The notes under the pieces: generated by a model
The model's database searches: none
What the model was told of the DNA's origin: nothing
What the model saw: the letters and a program-made list of their open reading frames with translations, nothing else
DNA from: Synaphobranchus kaupii
Taxonomy: Eukaryota > Chordata > Actinopteri > Anguilliformes > Synaphobranchidae
DNA: 64,000 bases
Direction: 5' to 3'
NCBI GenBank assembly: GCA_029718625.1
Contig: CM056395.1
Location: 24,892,773 to 24,956,772, forward strand
Translations under genes and position numbers: made by a program
Shown: piece by piece, positions 57,601 to 64,000 of the stretch
Numbering within the stretch: position 1 is the first letter of the stretch
Layout: each line of letters starts with the position of its first letter

Positions 57601-57787
57601 CGCTGTTATTTAGAAACACATTATTCCAGTGAATAGAGCTAATAGAACCACGTATTAGTTGAGACTTTTAATTTCTCGAGGAAATACTCTTAAAACAAAG
57701 AGAAGGAAGTGGAGCCAGCGTACCTTGAGACACGCAGATATGCAAAAGCAAAATGGAGAACAATCCTTTGCGAAGAGACGCGTCCAT
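51492..57787 (-). CDS. Uncharacterised acidic single-pass membrane protein, 463 aa
   Basis: I do not recognise the family. Six exons with consistent phases give an open frame: 57724-57787, 56589-57197, 54875-55237, 54501-54621, 54071-54172 and 51492-51624. Residues 1-21 are a signal peptide (MDASLRKG, then FSILLLHICVSQ). Residues 22-356 form a very acidic Glu/Ala/Val/Pro-rich ectodomain with almost no basic residues in exon 2 and one clear sequon (DSNET). Residues 357-378 are a transmembrane helix with an internal Glu369, followed by KCRKK. The 85-residue cytoplasmic tail is acidic and ends DDVRTSVL, a class I PDZ-ligand pattern. The start has a strong context (ACACCATGG). It lies 1.3 kb upstream of tyrp1 in the same orientation. 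Architecture suggests a mucin-like or sialoprotein-like surface protein; function is not inferred further. Confidence is high that it is a gene and low on its role. Confidence 0.8.
51625..54070 (-). other. Gene 4 intron 5
   Basis: 2.4 kb. No repeat family or exon of this gene recognised. A plus-strand 74-codon ORF at 53163-53387 was examined and not accepted. Confidence 0.7.
54071..54172 (-). CDS. Gene 4 exon 5: cytoplasmic tail
   Basis: 102 nt, acceptor TTTTCTCAG, donor CAACA|GTATGT. Encodes GAVPVKATEDCEAAQTTAEE then ASESSPASEDQTQ. Reading through the donor would instead add about 50 residues of unconvincing sequence, so the splice is preferred. Confidence 0.72.
54501..54621 (-). CDS. Gene 4 exon 4: transmembrane segment
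   Basis: 121 nt, acceptor GGCTTTGCAG, donor TCAG|GTAGGC. Encodes EGAALGLEAWK, a 22-residue hydrophobic helix containing FLFLETIVII, and LKCRKKTV as the stop-transfer signal. Confidence 0.85.
54875..55237 (-). CDS. Gene 4 exon 3: acidic juxtamembrane ectodomain
   Basis: 363 nt, acceptor CTTCACAG, donor GACG|GTACGG, phase 1 at both ends. Begins DLTPGPADTYVPAESQGPAI, then SNDFNEIITSKDELLNPVPA, then a Glu-rich stretch including DDVVVVVEDVEAEEEMEEKE. Confidence 0.83.
56018..56043. repeat. Poly-T run between direct repeats
   Basis: About 26 T flanked on both sides by CCATTCTCCAACTTT. Could be a minimal retroposed poly-A tail on the minus strand with its target duplication, or a simple local duplication. 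Confidence 0.7.
56265..56464. mobile_element. hAT-type MITE, 200 bp
   Basis: Ends CAGGGTTGGGGAACG and GGTTCCCCCACCCCTG; inner arms GGTGGGTGCAGGTTTTTGTT and AAAAACCTGCACCCAC. Flanking 8-mers CCATACAA and CCATACAG match at 7 of 8. Shares its GTGGGTGCAG arm with the element at 5210-5438. Confidence 0.88.
56589..57197 (-). CDS. Gene 4 exon 2: Glu/Ala-rich ectodomain
   Basis: 609 nt, acceptor CACTGGCCAG after a CT-rich tract, donor AACCAG|GTAACT. Phase 1 at both ends, so it can be skipped without changing frame. Begins VLVTSETPLAPESIPPLTEV. From about residue 55 on, roughly 30% of residues are Glu, with runs such as VEEEAAEEAAAPEPAAE. The antisense Pro-rich ORF is its shadow. Confidence 0.85.
57724..57787 (-). 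CDS. Gene 4 exon 1: signal peptide
   Basis: 64 nt, ATG in context ACACCATGG, donor CTCAAG|GTACGC, ends in phase 1. Twenty-one residues with a hydrophobic core LFSILLLHICVS. Confidence 0.8.
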
Positions 57788-60012
57788 GGTGTTTGTAGAA
57801 ATCCTCTGACTCTCCCGTGCTGTCCGAAAGTTGGGTGAGGCACAGACCTCTCTACTGTCAACAGTGAGGAAGACACTTTGGGCGGCGATATTTAGAAGCC
57901 AGATCTGACGCCATGTTACATATCGTCTTTGGGTGCCCTGGGTGTGCTGTACCCTGGAAAAGTGGCGGCTTGCCGTGAAATACTTAGCGGGATCGTACGA
58001 CTGGACCTCCGCAAGCCTGGCGGTATGTGGCACACACACACAATAAACGGTAACATAGCAATTATATGTGAGCTGTGACATGGGCAGTAATACATGATAT
58101 TTCAAGCACGGAAAGCGTGGCGGTTTGTATGTAAAATGTCCTATTTGGACACTAAACGCAGGTAATAAAATTAATTCAAATGCAAATGCAAATGCTACAG
58201 TTATAATTGAAATTTTATTTCCACCTTTTCTTTTGTGTTCCATATGTTTCCCATTCTGAACAACTGCCAAGATATTTTTACAGAGACTTGGGCCTCCATT
58301 TAGTCAACATTTGCCCTTAATTTTGAAATGCAATTAAATGCAAGTGCAAATGCAAATGTACTACACAAGTGTAACTTGGCAAGTTGAGTGGTTCCCAAGT
58401 GATTTGTAACATTTGCATTTAAATGGGAATTGAACCTAAATGCAGTCAAAATGCATTAACTTTTTCAATTTGGATGTGCCTCCATTGCTGATAAAGGGTT
58501 TGAAAGGGTTTAGAAAAAAAATACAATAAAGGACTGAGAAATTAGCATGCCAGTGACGTCAAGCATGCTGTACGCTGTCATATAACGTAGCTCGCAACAT
58601 TTCAGCCTGGTTCTGCCGATAGAATACCAGTGCGACTTCAATTTGTTACAATAGCAAGCGTTACTTTTTTACAAATTTGTAGAGGTTTTTTTAGAAATTA
58701 GTTTGCCTCATGTGGTGCTTTAAGCATTGTTTTTGAACTTTAAGAGAGTGTAGCGACAGCAATGCAGAAATATTCCCTTGGTGTTTTGAAAGCAAGATTT
58801 TTTTTATAAAATAAAATTGAACGATGCCTTTCTTGCTCAGAGAGCACGGGTGTTGCCGTGGAGATCCATGCTCATGACCCGTAAGCTGCTACTTTAAAGC
58901 CAAAGTATTTAATGAAGTCACATGCATTTCACATAGCGCCTTTCCATACCAGGCCACGTATGACTTTGTGATTTGTTCGTGACTGTAGGGGATTGCTGGC
59001 TGTAAGCTCGCCCACCATTCATTCACTCACTCACACACTGAGCACACACAGCGTGTACGCTGCTTGATTTATGAGCGAGAGAATGAGCTTTTATAGAAGC
59101 AGACATTGCCGTCTCTCTCAGGAGCTGTGTTAATGTTAAGCGTCATGCTCGAGTCACATGAACTGGCTTTACCGAGTAAATAATCATCGACAAAAAGAGT
59201 TTGAAAGGACACCGATGACTGTTGTTACCTGAAAAATAATTTGTATTTGACCTTACAAATATATGATTTAATATACATGTATTAGTAGTGCCTTGGGGGC
59301 GGGGGGGGTCCAATAGACATAATGATACACCAAAGGACCTGTGATAAGTTCCACCACAGGGACACTTATGAAATATTTTTGGTTCTATTGAAGAGGCACC
59401 TGTGGTGCTACAGATGTTTCAGCCTTCCTCCCAGTGATTAAGTTAGTTTTAATGCTACAGTATATTAGCTGTACGCATATATAGAGGCAGTGAATTTAAT
59501 TGTTAAAGAGAGCTGTACCTCTTGGCTATGTGCACACAGTAACTACGATTATCTTGGGCACTGTTTGCACGGAAGAGGTTCCAGTGTGCTTTTCGGTCAT
59601 GTGAGATAAATGGGCTTAACGGCTCCTCTTGTACGTACAGCAGGGCCGAGTTAGCGACTGTGTGTTTTTTAGCTCGTTAGCCTAAATGTGTCAGGGGTCA
59701 CAAAGTGGCGGGGCTTTTGGTCACAGGTCAGCCCCGAACATTCCGGGTGCTGTTTTTTGGGGCTCGCCCCTGTCGACATCAGGATAATTTAGCGAATCAG
59801 TCACTTCCAAAGGGCGAGGACAACGTGTGAAGTAGTCATTGTGCAAGTAACTCTTCAACTCTTAAGGTTCATCTTTATTTGGATCTTATAGATAGTTTAG
59901 TTGTATTTAAAAAAAATGTTTTGGGCCTGCTTGTGACTCGGTGCTTGTTTGTCAAATGAAATACCCAGAATGAAATAATAAATGAAATATCTCTGATATC
60001 CATTCCCTATAC
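57788..60012. other. Upstream region of gene 4
   Basis: No further coding exon found. Contains several ATGCAAAT/ATTTGCAT octamers at 58170-58430 and a short CA tract near 58032-58044. No clear promoter element identified. Confidence 0.5.
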
Positions 60013-60666
60013 CAGGGAATACTCAAATCTGGCCCTCGAGGCCAAGGCTGCATTCGGATCAGGGTTTTATGCTTTCTTCCTGTCGTTCCCTTCCCTTGCT
60101 TCAAGGGGGGAATCCCCAATATGCCAGGATGAAATATGGCATGCGGATCAAGTGTGATTCGGATCCAATTGAAGAAAGGGGAGGGAGTAATTATATTCCC
60201 CTCACTCCCTCGTTTACCCTCCCTTTCACAAGGGTATAAAATGCAAGCTTCCAGCAAGAAGGAAATCCCACAATGCAATGCTGCGCACTGAAAAAGTGGG
60301 CGGTCACGTTTCAACTCTATGGGGTTGCACTTCCTATATCGGTTGCGAGGGCCGTTCAGTTCCATTTTGGTTTGTTTCTCGTCTATCCTCTCTTTCAGGG
60401 CACCTATTAAGTTTGCTTGCTGTCTGTCACAAATTGCGTCACAAAATAGGTCGCTGGAGGGAAGAGAGCAAGGGTATGGAACGTGTTAAAATGGATCCGA
60501 GTGCAGCCCTGTAGTGCTGCTGGCTTTTTTTTCTACCTGATAGTTTATTGATGGATTAATTCCACTGATTGGCCCAGTGTCCCTGGTTTAAATCAGTCCT
60601 GATTAGAGGGGAATAATGAAAACCAGCTGTACTACTGGCCTCGAGAGCCAGATTTGAGTACCCCTG
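60013..60666. mobile_element. hAT-type non-autonomous element, 654 bp
   Basis: Ends CAGGGAATACTCAAATCTGG + CCCTCGAGGCC and GGCCTCGAGAGCCAG + ATTTGAGTACCCCTG are inverted. Flanks CCCTATAC and TCCAATAC agree at 6 of 8. No transposase frame. The middle has its own GGATCAGGG/GGATCC-rich segments. Confidence 0.8.
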
Positions 60667-61900
60667 TCCAATACAGTAGCTACACATTCTGGTCCCTGGA
60701 GCACCCAGAAAATCACCTTAATAAATATATTCATTTCATAATAAGTTTCATAAAAAAGTTTTAGGTATTTAGTCATTTAGAATCGTTTAACAAACAGACA
60801 AAGAAAGTGTTGGCCTACTTTAGCAACGCACAAATTAAATGTGACTCAGACCTGCGAAATAACTTTCTGTGAAACCGTTTTTTTGTGAAGGTGCTTCTGT
60901 GAACTTGCCAAGAAGCAAAAAGAAAATCCTGCAAAGTAGCACATCATGTGAGAAGCTGTGACTAGCTTACTGTTAATCCCTGCCTTTGGTTAAAAAAACA
61001 CCAGACAGAGATCTATGAGCACATACTTACGCACGCCTCACATGACGCACTTGTGTGGTTCAGCCGTCCTTCATGTGATTACTGATAATCGCCCATATTT
61101 ATCTGCAGTGTGATATTTACTTACACGATCATACTTCAGTTTGATGCAATAGGCAGACCATCTGAAATGGCCTAAATTAATTATTAGATTGTTAAATCTG
61201 TGTCGTGAGCATTTTGCATTCGCCAAATTCTTAATAATTTTCCGAGCTGAATTAATGGCATTAAGACCTTGTAACCATGCTTGTATTTCTCATCTTGCCA
61301 GGAGGAAGGGTTGTCTTGCCAACGGATGAAGTGGAACAAATACTCCTGACATAAAAATGATAGGTAAGGAGACCAAGTCAAATACAGTTAAGTATTATGG
61401 ATGACTCGGCCTTTTCCTTCATGCAAAAAGTGAATGCGCGGCATCGTGATAAGAGTACACGTTATTTTGGCCCTACAGTCACGGCTCGTTCCTGTCATTA
61501 AACACAAACGTAGGAACTTATGGAGCCACTTCTTCACTGATAAAACCTGTCACACTTTTCAATTGAATTTTTAAAAATCTAACTGCAAAGCAAAAGTAGG
61601 CCAAATTGACCAGCTAATACAAGCTCTTATACCTCCAGCTTATCGGATCCCCCTCTCTGTCTTAGCAGACAGGCCACAGCTCTCGTCTAAATCAAAGCGG
61701 AAAGAAGTGGAAAGAACTTTCTGACTTTCCGGCCGTGCGCATCGCCCTCCCCCCCTACCCCCCCCAACCCCGCCGACCCCATGACGGGAACCTCGAGGAG
61801 GAGAACTGGCGCAGAACATTCCATCTGACCGCTTCTTCAGAAGGTCAGGGGTAAAGACCGCAGGTTCCACCACTGCAGCGGGGCTAACGGTTAGCTGCGC
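60667..61900. other. Intergenic, nothing recognised
   Basis: No gene or repeat supported. Confidence 0.45.
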
Positions 61901-61993
61901 CTCCCCTCCCCTCCCCTCCCCTCTCCTCCCCCCTCCCCTCCCCTCCACTCTCCTCCCCTCCCCTCCCCTCCCCTCCCCTCCCCTCCCCTCCCC
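61901..61993. repeat. (CCCCT)n simple repeat
   Basis: About 90 bp of CCCCT pentamers with a few CTCCT and CCACT variants. Strong strand asymmetry. Confidence 0.95.
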
Positions 61994-62390
61994 AGCTCTG
62001 CTCCAGTAGCCACAGAGCACAGAATCCCGTGCATTTCACAGCCTCCTGCTGAAATTTCAGATTACTCCTCCTTCACCTCTTACTTTCTCTTCCCTTTGTC
62101 TACCATGCTGTACATGCGTTTGGTGACACTAATGCCACGAGAATACAACCTAATTTACCTTTAGGTTCCTGTAAAGCTACGTCGGACCCCAGAACACCAC
62201 ATTAACAAACATTGTAATACACTTCCATTTACATATCAATTGTCATGCACAGTATTATAAAATGTGTGTACTTAATTATACTGTATATTCCAGGGACAAT
62301 AAATGGAGCTCACAAAGCCATAAAAACAGGTACATTCAAATGAGAACTTGCTTCTCCTTGACCCATGGTAGAACAGCTGCTTTCCAACAT

Positions 62391-62427
62391 ACACACACAC
62401 ACAGACACACACACACACACACACACT
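62391..62427. repeat. (CA)n microsatellite
   Basis: CA run with one GA interruption. Confidence 0.93.
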
Positions 62428-62801
62428 GCAGGTAGGGGTGGGCAGCGTGGGCTGATCTCAAACAACCTAAACCTCCACGGCACATCGGAACTGCTGAGAA
62501 GACCTTTCAAAATATGCTTTAACCATTACTGCATGCTAATGCTATAAATCGGCTGTATAAATAACAATAAATTCTGGATTTATTGATGTGGTAATAAGTC
62601 ATTTTGGCTTACCGTTTTAAATTTATTACAGCTTTATTAACTCTTGTAAATCAGGAGCGTGAACTACCAGAAGTGTAGGCTGTAAATTACTGTTATAATA
62701 TGAAACATTTTTGAATGTTGTGCTCCCTGAACGGGAGGTTGAATTTAAGGAGGAAAATAAAATTAAAATGAATTAAGAATGAGGTAGGGAGCAATTGTTT
62801 G

Positions 62802-62919
62802 TGTGTGAGTGTGTGTGTGTGTGTGTGTGTTGGTGTGTGTTGGTGTGTGTATGCGTGCACATGCATGTGTGCGCGTGCGTGCTTGCCTGCGTGCGTGTGT
62901 GTGTGTGTGTGTGTGTGTC
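62802..62919. repeat. (TG)n complex microsatellite
   Basis: TG runs with TTGG and GCGTGC interruptions. Confidence 0.93.
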
Positions 62920-64000
62920 CTCTCTACCCTGAGAAAAGAGTAGAGCTTGCCAGCAGCATGTCAAGAGGTGAGAGAACTTAACTGAGGCACACTTCTCAGT
63001 AAGCTGAGAGTGGGGTTGATAAGCAGGGCTGTATTTTTACACAGAGAGCTGAACCGTCTTTCGGAAATGAGCATGTGAAATATCCTCACTAAAGCAAAAA
63101 GGCTTAGATCCATGGATTTAATGAGCACACACTAAACCACTACTTTCATAAAAAAACACAAGCAGTAAAAAATAAAACTACATCTAACTGAAAAAGGATG
63201 AGGAATGAGTTTTGGAAAATTGCAACCACTGTATAATGCAAGCCAGCAGCGTTTGATTTATTATATCCAATAAGGAGAACGACATTTAACTGTAGGAACC
63301 GTGCTCTATTGTTACCAGTAGGCTTCCCTGTACTGCTAAACCAACTAATCGCGGTTATCCCGGGTTAGCTGTCCATTGCACAATTATTATCCCTATTCTT
63401 AAAATTGACATAATTTTTTCTGTCACTTTCAATGTTACACACTGTTCCCGAAGGCCCTCCATTAGTATTCAGAAGTTCTACACCGGTCTGTCTCTCTGCA
63501 GACAAGCCTTCAGCCTTCACTCTCGTTTTAATGCCGTGGCATTGGATGCATTGCAGATCGTACCCAGTTGGCGCTGGCAGAATGCGGGAGCCCATTTGAC
63601 CAAAGGAATTGCCCCCGCCCCCGTGCTGAGACGGGCTAATGGGTTGCCAGCACGGCCAATCGTGTGCCACGGAGCTTGGCCGTCAGACGCAGTTGCCGAT
63701 GCCATGGCCCCGGGATTTGATTCCAGAGCGCAGTGGGTACTAAAACTACGCCGAAAACCAGCATTTTTAGCGCGATAGGCCACCTGACAGCCAAAGCGGG
63801 TTTTTAAAATAACACGACTTTAGTGTGACCGGGAGGCTGGGAACATGGCCTGGCTCATTAACTAAACCCATGAAAAATGTTCAGGAATGCAGCTGTAGGT
63901 GTGAGCCACGGTACAGGTTAAATAGGTGTATTTCCAGTCTGTGATAGAAGATGGTGTTCAGCCTTTGTACTTCGAAGCAGCATTGCCACAGACTTGCTGG
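62920..64000. other. Intergenic, possible SINE-like segment
   Basis: 63530-63775 is GC-rich against an A/T-rich background and contains CCGGGATTTGATTCCAGAGC, which resembles a B box. I could not find an A box or family match. Otherwise nothing recognised. Confidence 0.3.

Overview
The window is vertebrate nuclear DNA, almost certainly from a ray-finned (teleost) fish. The genes are multi-exon with GT-AG introns. Between them lie long (CA)n arrays, many small DNA transposons (hAT, Tc1/mariner, THAP-type) and the retroposon tails typical of fish genomes. I cannot name the species. One assembly gap of exactly 500 N lies at 3304-3803.

Four protein-coding genes are supported. (1) 26-5963, + strand: the 3' end of mpdz (multi-PDZ scaffold, MUPP1), carrying PDZ9, part of PDZ12 and PDZ13. 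PDZ10, PDZ11 and the first half of PDZ12 are missing at the gap, and one exon has an extra C in a C6 run. (2) 31873-36540, - strand: complete two-exon lurap1l (195 aa). (3) 40521-49848, - strand: complete seven-coding-exon tyrp1 (528 aa, melanosome), with a likely non-coding first exon and an M-box-like promoter near 50.1 kb. (4) 51492-57787, - strand: a six-exon gene that I assembled from splice sites. It encodes a 463-aa acidic single-pass membrane protein that I cannot assign to a named family. The order mpdz-lurap1l-tyrp1, with mpdz facing the other two, matches the human TYRP1-LURAP1L-MPDZ block on 9p23 (known). Gene 4 has no counterpart that I know of beside mammalian TYRP1.

Layout: 1-6.5 kb mpdz 3' end and its CA-rich 3' UTR; 6.5-31.8 kb intergenic and repeat-rich (THAP transposon with a nested Tc1 relic, a LINE inserted in another repeat, SINEs, minisatellites); 31.9-36.5 kb lurap1l; 36.5-40.4 kb intergenic (two Tc1/mariner-type elements, a long CA array); 40.5-50.2 kb tyrp1; 51.5-57.8 kb gene 4; 57.8-64 kb upstream or intergenic DNA with one hAT element and simple repeats.

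The genes do not form one pathway. tyrp1 acts in melanosomes, mpdz is a junction and synapse scaffold, and lurap1l belongs to the LURAP1 (NF-kB/actomyosin adaptor) family. tyrp1 and gene 4 both end in class I PDZ-ligand-like tails (SVV and SVL), which is suggestive only. The most notable observations are gene 4 itself, a minisatellite in a tyrp1 intron made of about 12 copies of the exon's own 5' splice site, the mpdz gap and frameshift, and several nested transposon insertions whose histories can be read directly.
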